Part shown: in pieces, positions 9,223 to 17,060 of the stretch
Numbering within the stretch: position 1 is the stretch's first letter
How the letters are laid out: each line of letters opens with the position of its first letter
DNA from: Pelagibius sp.
GTDB lineage: Bacteria > Pseudomonadota > Alphaproteobacteria > Kiloniellales > Kiloniellaceae
DNA: 64,000 bases
Assembly: GCA_028280305.1 (NCBI GenBank)
Contig: JANQMC010000012.1
Location: forward strand, 62,001-126,000
Direction: 5' to 3'
Program-made: the position numbers and the translations under genes
The notes under the pieces: model-generated
Told to the model about the DNA's origin: nothing
Seen by the model: only the letters and a program-made list of their open reading frames with translations
The model's database searches: none

Positions 9223-10173
9223 ATGCATCCGGCAAAATCCGTTATTCTCTTCACCACCGCATCGGGCGCCGGGTACGGACTGCTCGCCTGGATGGGCCTG
9301 CTCGGGGCCTTCGGTCTGCTGCCGGCGGAGTTCTGGCTCGGCCTGCTGGGTTTCGGTATCGCCTTCGGACTGGTGATCCTCGGCCTGCTGTCTTCGACCT
9401 TCCATTTGGGTCATCCGGAGCGCGCCTGGCGGGCCCTCAGCCAGTGGCGCTCTTCCTGGCTGTCGCGGGAAGGCGTGGCTGCCGTCTTCACCTTTCTGCC
9501 GGCAGGTCTCTTCGCCTTGGCCTGGATCTTCCTCGGCAGCAATCAGGGGCTTGCCGGCCTGATCGGCCTCATTGCGGCACTGAGCTGCATCGCCACAGTG
9601 GCCTGTACGGCGATGATCTACGCCTCGCTGAAGACCATCCGGGCCTGGCGCAACAACTGGACCCTGCCGATCTATCTGCTCATGGCCGCCCTTTCCGGCG
9701 GATTGTTGCTGCAGGTCTTCCTGTCGATCTGGCGGCTGCCGCTGGCCGAGACCTTTCCCTGGGTCGTGCTGCTGCTCTTTGTCCTGACCTTGGCGGCCAA
9801 GGTGCTTTACTGGCGTGAGCTGGGCAGGGAAGAGGGGGGATCGACCGCCGAGTCGGCCACCGGCCTGGGGCATCTGGGCAAGGTAAGGCTCCTGGAGGCC
9901 CCCCACAGCGAAAGCAACTATCTGATGCAGGAGATGGGCTTTCGCATCGCCAGAAAGCACGCGGAAAAGCTCAGGCGCTTCGTAGTGCTGATCGGTTTCG
10001 GCCTGCCTTTCCTTGCGACCCTTGTGGGCCTTGCTTTACCGGGCTCCCTGGCCGCTGCAGCCGCTGTGATCGGCGCCGCTTTCTTCGCTCTGGGGGTGGC
10101 CGTCGAGCGCTGGCTGTTCTTCGCTGAGGCAAAGCACGTGGTCTCTCTATACTATGGGGAGAGCCGCGCGTAG
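9223..10173 (+). CDS. soeC: Sulfite dehydrogenase membrane anchor SoeC
   Basis: A 316-residue integral membrane protein of the DmsC/NrfD class with about eight hydrophobic segments. STFHLGHPERAWRALSQWRSSWLSREG (about residues 58-84) is the conserved loop of DmsC-like anchors. It should hold SoeAB at the inner membrane and reduce quinone. It is the last gene of the tightly packed soeABC unit; the next gene starts about 130 bp later. The start ATG 9223 follows a GGGGGCTGAGAC sequence that serves as a ribosome binding site. Confidence 0.85.
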   Translation: MHPAKSVILFTTASGAGYGLLAWMGLLGAFGLLPAEFWLGLLGFGIAFGLVILGLLSSTFHLGHPERAWRALSQWRSSWLSREGVAAVFTFLPAGLFALAWIFLGSNQGLAGLIGLIAALSCIATVACTAMIYASLKTIRAWRNNWTLPIYLLMAALSGGLLLQVFLSIWRLPLAETFPWVVLLLFVLTLAAKVLYWRELGREEGGSTAESATGLGHLGKVRLLEAPHSESNYLMQEMGFRIARKHAEKLRRFVVLIGFGLPFLATLVGLALPGSLAAAAAVIGAAFFALGVAVERWLFFAEAKHVVSLYYGESRA

Positions 10174-10225
10174 CCGGGGATTCGAGGCCCAGGCCCGGCG
10201 CCCTGTTGGAACGATTTCATTGCGA

Positions 10226-10256
10226 TGCACCATAAGCAGACGATAAGCTGCACCAT
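10226..10256 (+). promoter_or_regulatory. Direct repeat TGCACCAT upstream of the TauE/SafE gene
   Basis: TGCACCAT occurs at 10226-10233 and 10249-10256, 23 bp apart (about two helical turns), and ATAAGC also occurs twice between and within them. A GGCCCC/GGGGCC stem follows closely before the start codon. The arrangement resembles a tandem activator or repressor site, suggesting the permease gene has a promoter separate from soeABC. No binding protein can be named. Confidence 0.35.
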
Positions 10257-10304
10257 CTTGGATCGGCCCCCGGGTTGGGGCCTCTGGAAAGCCGACTTTT
10301 TCTG

Positions 10305-11228
10305 ATGAACATCTACCTGCCCATCGCAGAGATCTCTGTGAATGTCTTTCTGCTATTGGGCATGGGCGGAGGGGTTGGGTTCCTGTCGGGCCTTTTTGGG
10401 GTCGGCGGCGGCTTCCTGATGACCCCGCTGCTGATCTTCATCGGCGTCGCCCCGGCGGTTGCGGTGGCGACGGAAGCCAATCAGATCATGGCGGCCTCGG
10501 TCTCCGGCGTGCTGGCCCACTGGCGGCGCGGCAACGTCGACTTCCGCATGGGCGCGGTGCTGCTGCTCGGCGGTACCTTGGGTTCGGTCTCCGGCGTCTG
10601 GTTGTTTACCTTGTTGCGTGGCCTTGGTCAGCTCGACCTGGTCATTTCCCTTTGCTACGTGGTGCTTCTGGGGGCCGTCGGGACCCTGATGTTCGTTGAA
10701 AGCACCCGCGCGCTGTTTCGCCGCCGCCGCCAAACCGACGTTCGCCGCAAACTGCATCAACATCATTGGATGCACGGCCTGCCGTTCAAAATGCGGTTCC
10801 GCAAGTCCAAGCTCTATATCTCGGCCCTGCTGCCGATCCTGATCGGTTTCGTTGTCGGCATTCTGGCGGCCATCATGGGTGTCGGCGGCGGCTTCATCAT
10901 GGTGCCGGCGATGATCTATCTGCTGGGCATGCCGACCTCGGTGGTGGTGGGAACCTCGCTGTTCCAGATCATCTTCGTGACCGCCACGGTGACGTTTCTC
11001 CAGGCGACGGAGAACCAGACGGTCGATGCGCTGCTGGCGCTGATCCTGCTTACCGGCGGGGTCATCGGCGCGCAGATCGGCACCCGGGTCGGCACCCGGC
11101 TGCGCGGCGAGCAGCTGCGGGGACTGCTGGCTCTCCTGGTGCTCGGGGTCTGCGGCAAACTGTTCTTTGATCTGGTGGCGACGCCGAGCGACCTCTTCAT
11201 CATCGCAGACAACGTCGGGGGCCACTGA
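10305..11228 (+). CDS. TauE/SafE-family sulfite/anion permease
   Basis: A roughly 307-residue membrane protein with the duplicated TauE/SafE signature: FLSGLFGVGGGFLMTPLLIF near residue 27 and GILAAIMGVGGGFIMVPAMIY near 188, with about eight to nine hydrophobic segments. The family is linked to export of sulfite, sulfoacetate or related organosulfur anions. Next to soeABC the simplest role is moving sulfite or another sulfur oxyanion across the inner membrane. ATG 10305 was preferred to a TTG at 10275. The following gene starts just after its stop, so the two are probably one unit. Confidence 0.83.
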   Translation: MNIYLPIAEISVNVFLLLGMGGGVGFLSGLFGVGGGFLMTPLLIFIGVAPAVAVATEANQIMAASVSGVLAHWRRGNVDFRMGAVLLLGGTLGSVSGVWLFTLLRGLGQLDLVISLCYVVLLGAVGTLMFVESTRALFRRRRQTDVRRKLHQHHWMHGLPFKMRFRKSKLYISALLPILIGFVVGILAAIMGVGGGFIMVPAMIYLLGMPTSVVVGTSLFQIIFVTATVTFLQATENQTVDALLALILLTGGVIGAQIGTRVGTRLRGEQLRGLLALLVLGVCGKLFFDLVATPSDLFIIADNVGGH

Positions 11229-11229
11229 G

Positions 11230-11973
11230 ATGAGGCTCGGTCCCGTTCTGCTTTCCCTGGGTATCATGGCCTTGGCGATGCCGACTTCGGCGCAGAATCC
11301 TTTGGTCGCAGACCTTTCCGAGCATCAGATCCAGATTACGACGGGTTTTACCGGTACGGATGTGCTGCTTTTCGGGACGGTCGCATCCAACAGCGACGTG
11401 GTCGTCGTGGTTCGGGGGCCGGCTGAGGACACGACGGTCTGGCGCAAGGGCCGCTATGCGGGGATCTGGGTGAACGATCAGCGGGTGGTCTTTGATTCGG
11501 TGCCGAGCTTCTATGCCGTTCGCAGCAGCGCGGAACTAGGGCAGATTGCCAGCGATACCGTGCGCGCGCGGCACAGCATGGGGGCCAATTACCTGCGCCT
11601 GCGCGCCAAGGAAAGCTCTATGTCGCCAGCGGAACTGGAGACATTCAGAGCCGGGCTGATCCGCAACAAGCGGCGCCAGGGGCTCTTCACGCCCGAGGGC
11701 GAGGGGATCAGCTTTCTCGGCGGCGAGTTGTTCCGGACCCGGCTGTTCTTTCCGGCGAACGTGCCCACCGGATTCTATGACATCGAGGTCTTCATGATGC
11801 GGGAAGGCCGGGTCGAGCATGCCCAGACCACGCCCTTGATCGTCAGCAAGGCCGGGCTCGGGGCCGATGTGTTCTACTTCGCGCACGAGTACTCGGCTCT
11901 TTACGGGATTCTGGCGATTCTCCTGGCCGCCGCGGCCGGCGCTCTCGCCGCCTTCGTGTTCCGCAAGAACTAG
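11230..11973 (+). CDS. TIGR02186-type exported membrane protein
   Basis: A 247-residue protein with an N-terminal signal peptide (MRLGPVLLSLGIMALAMPTSAQ), a periplasmic domain containing HQIQITTGFTGTDVLLFG and VVVVRGPAEDTTVWRKGR, and a single C-terminal membrane helix (YGILAILLAAAAGALAAFVF). This architecture and the position directly after a TauE/SafE permease match the TIGR02186 family of unknown function. It may be a periplasmic partner of the permease, which is inference from conserved pairing. The start ATG is one base after the permease stop. Its 3' end meets the convergent opgH gene with only 12 bp between. Confidence 0.78.
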   Translation: MRLGPVLLSLGIMALAMPTSAQNPLVADLSEHQIQITTGFTGTDVLLFGTVASNSDVVVVVRGPAEDTTVWRKGRYAGIWVNDQRVVFDSVPSFYAVRSSAELGQIASDTVRARHSMGANYLRLRAKESSMSPAELETFRAGLIRNKRRQGLFTPEGEGISFLGGELFRTRLFFPANVPTGFYDIEVFMMREGRVEHAQTTPLIVSKAGLGADVFYFAHEYSALYGILAILLAAAAGALAAFVFRKN

Positions 11974-11985
11974 AGGAAGCTTCGG

Positions 11986-14076
11986 TTAGGCCCGTTGTGT
12001 GAGCGGGTCGGGGACCGAGGGGCCGGAGTCGATTGCCCGCCAGGCGAGGGCATGAAGGCTGCTCATGCTCTCGGGATCGGAGAGCAGATCACGCTTTTCG
12101 CCGCTAGTGAGGCCGGCGGCGCCTTTTTCCTGGAACCGGGCAATCAGCGCGTCGAGATGAAGCCTTTCGCTTCGGCTCCTGCTCTCGCGCGTCAGCAGCG
12201 TCAGGTGCAGGGCGTTCACAAAGGGATCGGCAATTGCCTGCTCAAAGAGCGACGTTCTGGCGCTCTCCGGCTTCGCTTCGGCGATGCGTCTCGCGAGGTC
12301 GCGAAGAACCCGCGGTGGATCGCTTTCACAAGGGGTGAGGAAGATGCCCCAGTCCAGCAGACGGCGTCCGACATCCACGCGGCTTGTGAAGCGTGACAGC
12401 GGGATCGACAGGATGGGGCCCAGCAGGACCGGTGTGAGCCAGAAAAAGAAGTCCGGCACGTAGATGTAGCTCAAACAGCCGGCCAGGAGGGCGATCAGGG
12501 TGTGGCCGAGATGAGCGGCCGCAGCCTCGGCCCAGGAGGTTTCGCCGTCGTCGCGCTGCTGGACCGCCCAGCGCACAGAGCGCCCGGCGAGGATCGAGAC
12601 CACGAAACTTGCCTGAAACAGCATCAGAATCGGCGCCAGCAGAATTGACGTCAGGCTTTCGAGCAGCAGGCTGAGCCCGGCCTTAACGGGGCCGCCGTGG
12701 GCCTGCAGGCGTCGGCGGTCGAGGAACAGGGCCAAATAGCCGAGAATCTTCGGCAGATAGAGAATGGACAGCGTGATCGCCAGCAGGGTGGTTGCCTCGA
12801 AGGCATAGGAAACCGGCCAGTTCGGGAAAAGGTCCCCTTCAATGAAGTAGCTGTGCTCGGTCCCCGCCTGGCGCAGTGCTTCCAGCCCCGAAAGCGTCAG
12901 CAGCAAAAACCAGAAAACCGAGGAGAGGTACGACATGATCCCCATGCCGAGATGCAGACGGCTGAGCGGGCGCAGCCCCTCGGCGAAAACGACGCGCAGG
13001 TGCTGGAGGTTGCCCTGGCACCAACGGCGGTCGCGTTTGGCATGGTCGATCAGGGTCGGCGGCGGTTCTTCGTAGCTGCCGGAGAGGTCATCGGCCAGCC
13101 AGACCTCCCATCCGGCACGCCTCAGCAAGGCAGCCTCGACGAAGTCGTGACTCAGGATCTCGCCGCCGAAGGGCTCCCGGCCGGGCAGGTTGGGCAGGCC
13201 GCAATGCGCCATAAAGGGGGCGACCCGGATGATGGCGTTATGGCCCCAGTAGTTCGATCCACCGCCGAACCAGAAGCTCAGTCCGCTGGCGAAGATCGGC
13301 CCGAAGACGCTGGCCGCGAACTGCTGGCTGCGGGCGAAGAAGGACTCGCGAAGCACCGGAACCGGAGGCACCTGGATCAGGCCGACCTGGGGGTTCAGAT
13401 CCATGCGACGGACCAGCTTCACCAGACAGCGGCCGGACATGATGCTGTCGGCGTCGAGAACCACCATGTAGTCGTAAAGGTAGCCCCAGCTCTCGCAAAA
13501 CTCCGCGATGTTGCCGCTCTTCCGCGCCAGATTTTTCGGGCGGTGGCGATAGTAGACGGAGAGTTTCCCGGCGAACTCCCGGTTCAGGCGGCTCCAGGCC
13601 TGTTCCTCCGCCAGCCAGACTTCGGGATCGGTGCTGTCGCTCAGGATAAAGAGGTCGAAGTGCTCTGCGGTGCTGTACTCCAGCAATGACTGGAGCGTCG
13701 CTTCGAGCCCGGCCCGCACCCGTGTGGGATCTTCGTTGTAGATCGGCATGATAAGCGCCGTTCTTGACCCATCGCCGGATGGCTTTGGATCGATACCTGC
13801 CGCCCTGCTGCGGTCATGCAGGCGCTGTCCGCGATGACCAAACAGGTGCAATACGAAGCCGGCGCAGGAGGTCCAGAACGAGGTGGTGATCCAGGCGAAG
13901 AGGAGTCCGAAGAGACCGAGTATGCCAAGCTCGAGGAGAGAGAGCCCCTGGGCCGCCAGAATCGTTCCCAACACCATGACGGCGCCAAAGGTTGAAGCGG
14001 TCACGAGGCAGAACAGCAAGGTTCTGCGCAGTGTCGGTTCGCAGGGCAGTTTCGGTTCACGGGCAGTTTGCGGCAT
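11986..14076 (-). CDS. opgH: Glucans biosynthesis glucosyltransferase OpgH/MdoH
   Basis: A 696-residue membrane glucosyltransferase. Two hydrophobic segments near the N terminus (residues 20-75) precede a GT2 catalytic domain with ALIMPIYNEDPTRVRAGLEAT (about 108-128), the DAD motif in VVLDADSIMSGRCL (about 208) and RDRRWCQGNLQHLR (about 350) that corresponds to the QxxRW motif. Several membrane helices follow (about 380-570) and a cytoplasmic tail. It polymerises glucose from UDP-glucose and exports the backbone of osmoregulated periplasmic glucans. It is somewhat shorter than the enteric protein of about 850 residues. It is the third gene of a minus-strand opgG-opgI-opgH order. Confidence 0.9.
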   Translation of the reverse strand: MPQTAREPKLPCEPTLRRTLLFCLVTASTFGAVMVLGTILAAQGLSLLELGILGLFGLLFAWITTSFWTSCAGFVLHLFGHRGQRLHDRSRAAGIDPKPSGDGSRTALIMPIYNEDPTRVRAGLEATLQSLLEYSTAEHFDLFILSDSTDPEVWLAEEQAWSRLNREFAGKLSVYYRHRPKNLARKSGNIAEFCESWGYLYDYMVVLDADSIMSGRCLVKLVRRMDLNPQVGLIQVPPVPVLRESFFARSQQFAASVFGPIFASGLSFWFGGGSNYWGHNAIIRVAPFMAHCGLPNLPGREPFGGEILSHDFVEAALLRRAGWEVWLADDLSGSYEEPPPTLIDHAKRDRRWCQGNLQHLRVVFAEGLRPLSRLHLGMGIMSYLSSVFWFLLLTLSGLEALRQAGTEHSYFIEGDLFPNWPVSYAFEATTLLAITLSILYLPKILGYLALFLDRRRLQAHGGPVKAGLSLLLESLTSILLAPILMLFQASFVVSILAGRSVRWAVQQRDDGETSWAEAAAAHLGHTLIALLAGCLSYIYVPDFFFWLTPVLLGPILSIPLSRFTSRVDVGRRLLDWGIFLTPCESDPPRVLRDLARRIAEAKPESARTSLFEQAIADPFVNALHLTLLTRESRSRSERLHLDALIARFQEKGAAGLTSGEKRDLLSDPESMSSLHALAWRAIDSGPSVPDPLTQRA

Positions 14077-14088
14077 AAGCAGCAGCTC

Positions 14089-14622
14089 TTACGGCACCAG
14101 GACCACGGCCAGGCAGCACAGGCTCACGACAACGCTCTGCGTCGGACGCCAGGCCGCCGACTGCCCGAGCCAGGAGAGTTTCGGGCGCCAGGGCGCCAGT
14201 TCCTGGTCCGGCATCGCTTTCGGATTGCGCAGCGGTGTGCCCCAGCCATCCGCCGGATCCAGAAGGGCTCCAAGGGTCGTTGGGCTTGCCGTTTCCTGCT
14301 GACAATAGGCCTGGGCAAGGCGGCCTTTGCAGTTCAAACCTTCGCCACCGGGATCGGCGATTTGATATTCGCTGCAGAGGGCTCTATCGACGGCCTCGAT
14401 CACCACGCGCCAGTCGATCCGCACCAGATCCAGACCCCGGTCCTGCAGTTGAGAGCTGATGCGGGTGGCGAGCCGGTGGCGAAGCGCATCTTCGTGAACG
14501 CCCGCAGCGCGCAGATAGCGATCGAGCCCGGCAAGGAGGCGCGCCCGCAGGATCTCGATACCGTCAGCCTGCGGTGCGTTCGGGTGTGCTGGCTTCAGCT
14601 GCGTTTCCAAAGATAACTCCAT
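14089..14622 (-). CDS. Unknown protein between opgG and opgH (OpgI position), C-terminally tail-anchored
   Basis: A 177-residue protein, overlapping the end of opgG by 28 bp and ending 12 bp before opgH. Residues 1-75 look helical and charged (ILRARLLAGLDRYLRAAGVHEDALRHRLA, then VRIDWRVVIEAVDRAL). A Pro/Trp-rich stretch follows with LGALLDPADGWGTP and APWRPKLSW, and the last about 17 residues are hydrophobic (SVVVSLCCLAVVLVP), so it could be anchored by its tail. Rhodobacter sphaeroides has an opgI gene of unknown function in this same place; homology cannot be tested here. I do not recognise a domain. Confidence 0.75.
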   Translation of the reverse strand: MELSLETQLKPAHPNAPQADGIEILRARLLAGLDRYLRAAGVHEDALRHRLATRISSQLQDRGLDLVRIDWRVVIEAVDRALCSEYQIADPGGEGLNCKGRLAQAYCQQETASPTTLGALLDPADGWGTPLRNPKAMPDQELAPWRPKLSWLGQSAAWRPTQSVVVSLCCLAVVLVP

Positions 14623-16154
14623 GTCTCGGTCAGAGCGTGGTCGTGGTCTTTCAGGAAGGCCCGCAATTCGATTGCTTCCCGCTCTTCGGGATCCAGCTCA
14701 AAGAGAGCCAGCCAAGTCCCTGTCGCCTCGTTTCGTCGGATTTGCGCGTCAAGGATTCGGCCGTCGGAGGCACTTACAACAAGCTCAACTGCGCCCTCGT
14801 CCTCCAGTTCAGCCAGTGGGCCGCCGCCGAACTCCAAGGCAAAGCGGCGCCGCCCTGCCTCGCTGCCTGCGCCTTCGCGTGTTGCAAGGGCCCGTCCGCT
14901 GCTGGGGAAGTCGCGATACCCCTTCGCGAACCGCAAACGATAGGCGAAGGGCCACTCCTGGCCGGCCTCGACAGCCCGTTCCGGTACCCAGAGCAGCGCG
15001 ATATTGTCGTAACGCTCTGCATCGCTTGGAATTTCTATGAGCTGGACAATGCCTTTGCCCCAGTCGCCCTGGGGTTCGATCCAGGCACTGGGCCGCCGTT
15101 CATAGCGGAAATCCAGATCCTGATAATGCCGTGAATCACGGTCACGCTGCAGCAGCCCGAAGCCGCGAGGGCTTTCATTCTGGAAAGAACTGATCTGCAG
15201 TTCGCTTCTGTTGGTTAACGGCCGCCAGATCCACTCACCGCTTTTGGAAGCCATCAAGAGACCATCGGAATCATGAATTTCCGGGCGCAGATCATCTATC
15301 GGGCGCATGGAGTTTTCGCCGTAGAGGAACATGGAGGTCAGGGGGGCGATGCCCAGTTTCTCGACCGCCTGGCGGGTGAAGACGCTGGCGCGCACCTGCA
15401 TCTGCGACTCGGTGCCCGGGGTGAGGCTGAAGTGATAGGCGCCGGTCACACTGACGCTGTCGAGCAGGGCGAAGATCTCAATGGTCTGCGCATCCGGTGT
15501 AGGCTTCTCGATCCAGAACTCTTTGAAATAGGGGAACTCTTCTTTCTTCGGGAGACCGGTATCGATCGCCAGGCCGCGGGCGGAAAGACCGAAATGCTGA
15601 CCGGCGCCCAGGACACGAAAATAGCTGGCGCCCAGGAACACGGCGGTTTCATCAAAGCGGTCGCTTCGGTTCAGCGGATGCAGTAGGCGAAATCCGGCAA
15701 AGCCGAGATCTTCCGGTGCGGCGCTCACGCTGCTGCCCGAATAGTCGAACAGGGTGGGGGAGTAGGGGATCGTCGCGATTCCCTGAGTATCGACAATGTT
15801 GATGCGCACCGCTTGGCGGAAATACGATCCGCGATGAAAAAGCTGCATCTGAAAGGGCAGCCCTTCGTCGCGCCAGATCGTGGCCTCCGGACGAAAGCGT
15901 ATGGCGTGATAGTCCGCTGGTGAGAGCTCGCCAAGGTTCTGCGGCAAGGCGACAGCCGGCACGGGTTCGTAGGGTTGGGAGGCGAGTTGAGCCGCCCTGG
16001 TGCGGAGTTCCGTAAAGCTGAAGGGACTGTCCGGCATCGCCCGGTCCCACTGGCCGGCGGCCAAGGCCTGCGGCAAGCCAAGTTGCGTCACGCCAAGGCC
16101 ACCCATTCCCAGGGCGCCAAGGAAAGTCCGTCGATCGACCCGTTCTGTTGACAC
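14595..16154 (-). CDS. opgG: Periplasmic glucan biosynthesis protein OpgG/OpgD
   Basis: A 519-residue protein of the MdoG family, which processes or branches periplasmic glucans. It starts with a twin-arginine signal (VDRRTFLGALGMGGLG, then cleavage after ALAAG). Family features include FSFTELRTRAAQLASQPYEP, ADYHAIRFRPEATIWRDEGLPFQMQLFHRG and FLYGENSMRPIDDLRPEIHDSDGL. The Tat signal and length suit OpgD as well as OpgG. I chose GTG 16154 because it has a strong ribosome binding site (GAGAGGAAGC) and puts the twin-Arg motif at the N terminus; the frame stays open to 16283 but that extension is not protein-like. It leads the operon into the small unknown gene and opgH. Confidence 0.87.
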   Translation of the reverse strand: MSTERVDRRTFLGALGMGGLGVTQLGLPQALAAGQWDRAMPDSPFSFTELRTRAAQLASQPYEPVPAVALPQNLGELSPADYHAIRFRPEATIWRDEGLPFQMQLFHRGSYFRQAVRINIVDTQGIATIPYSPTLFDYSGSSVSAAPEDLGFAGFRLLHPLNRSDRFDETAVFLGASYFRVLGAGQHFGLSARGLAIDTGLPKKEEFPYFKEFWIEKPTPDAQTIEIFALLDSVSVTGAYHFSLTPGTESQMQVRASVFTRQAVEKLGIAPLTSMFLYGENSMRPIDDLRPEIHDSDGLLMASKSGEWIWRPLTNRSELQISSFQNESPRGFGLLQRDRDSRHYQDLDFRYERRPSAWIEPQGDWGKGIVQLIEIPSDAERYDNIALLWVPERAVEAGQEWPFAYRLRFAKGYRDFPSSGRALATREGAGSEAGRRRFALEFGGGPLAELEDEGAVELVVSASDGRILDAQIRRNEATGTWLALFELDPEEREAIELRAFLKDHDHALTETWSYLWKRS

Positions 16155-16493
16155 GCTTCCTCTCAGGTCTGAATGATGTCGCAAGTCCGCATTGCAGCCG
16201 ATGCCAAGTCGCGCGGCGCGGAGGCCGTGATCGCTCTGGTTACCGGCTTTTCTGTCTGCGGTTTCTCCTTCCATCCCGGACACCGCCAGGCTCTACCGCA
16301 TATAGACCGGGAGCCCCTGGTTTTATTCCACGGGTTGAAAGACACCACTCAAAGTTACTTCGCTATGATTTTGAAATATCGACCTTAGCGGTCAGACTGC
16401 ATCGATAGACCGGGTATAAACGGCGGCAACAGCGACTCGGAAGAGTCAAGGAAGTGGCATTGCGGCCGTTTTTAACGTGGTGAAATCGACCGT
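16155..16493. other. Intergenic region upstream of opgG
   Basis: About 340 bp with no gene I can support. It lies between the PRC-barrel gene and opgG, both on the minus strand, so it should carry the opgG promoter and any osmotic control sites. Its central part (16330-16395) is more AT-rich than its surroundings. Overlapping short frames here lack ribosome binding sites and coding character. Confidence 0.4.
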
Positions 16494-16937
16494 TTACTGC
16501 CAATCGTCGATTGAGATGTCACCGCGGTCGGCTTCATAGGGTTCTCGCTGTTCAAGATCGTCCGCCGTGAGTTTTCGCGTTCGCAGCAGACGAGCCCTCG
16601 GGTCGTAATCGATTTCCCGCCATTCGATGGCGACATCCTTCTGCCCGATGCCGAGGAAACCGCCCTGCGTTACAACAACGAGGCGCAGCTTTGAGGTGTT
16701 TCGATCCATCACAACGTCATTCACCTCGCCCAGCAGCTCGTTCTTGCGGTCCCAGAGGCTCATGCCCTGGATCGTGCGCGCGGTTTGCAGATCGGACGAC
16801 TCTACGCCTTGCGCCGAGGAGACCGGTGCGGCCGGTGCTTCCTGGGCGAAGCCCGCAGAGGGCTGAACGAAGGCCAGCATGGCGACGACGAAGCCCGCCT
16901 GCAGGCCTTGGCGAAGAAATGGGCAGCGCTGGGTCAC
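16494..16937 (-). CDS. Secreted PRC-barrel domain protein
   Basis: A 147-residue protein with a signal peptide (residues 1-31: basic start, GFVVAMLAFVQPSAGFA) and one PRC-barrel domain at about 55-120, containing IQGMSLWDRKNELLGEVNDVVMDRNTSKLRLVVV, GGFLGIGQKDVAIEW and a final acidic tail. Exported PRC-barrel proteins of this kind are common in alphaproteobacteria and have no settled function. It precedes the DUF481-like gene's end on the same strand but about 120 bp apart, so it is probably transcribed on its own. Confidence 0.8.
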   Translation of the reverse strand: MTQRCPFLRQGLQAGFVVAMLAFVQPSAGFAQEAPAAPVSSAQGVESSDLQTARTIQGMSLWDRKNELLGEVNDVVMDRNTSKLRLVVVTQGGFLGIGQKDVAIEWREIDYDPRARLLRTRKLTADDLEQREPYEADRGDISIDDWQ

Positions 16938-17060
16938 AGGACCTCCCGCGAAATCGGTGACGCATGACTCTGGGCCTTTTCCTCAAGACAGCCCTGGCCG
17001 CAGATTATTCCCTGTTTTTTGGACCAGTTTGCATCCGCGATCCATGGCGACCGCAGCCGG

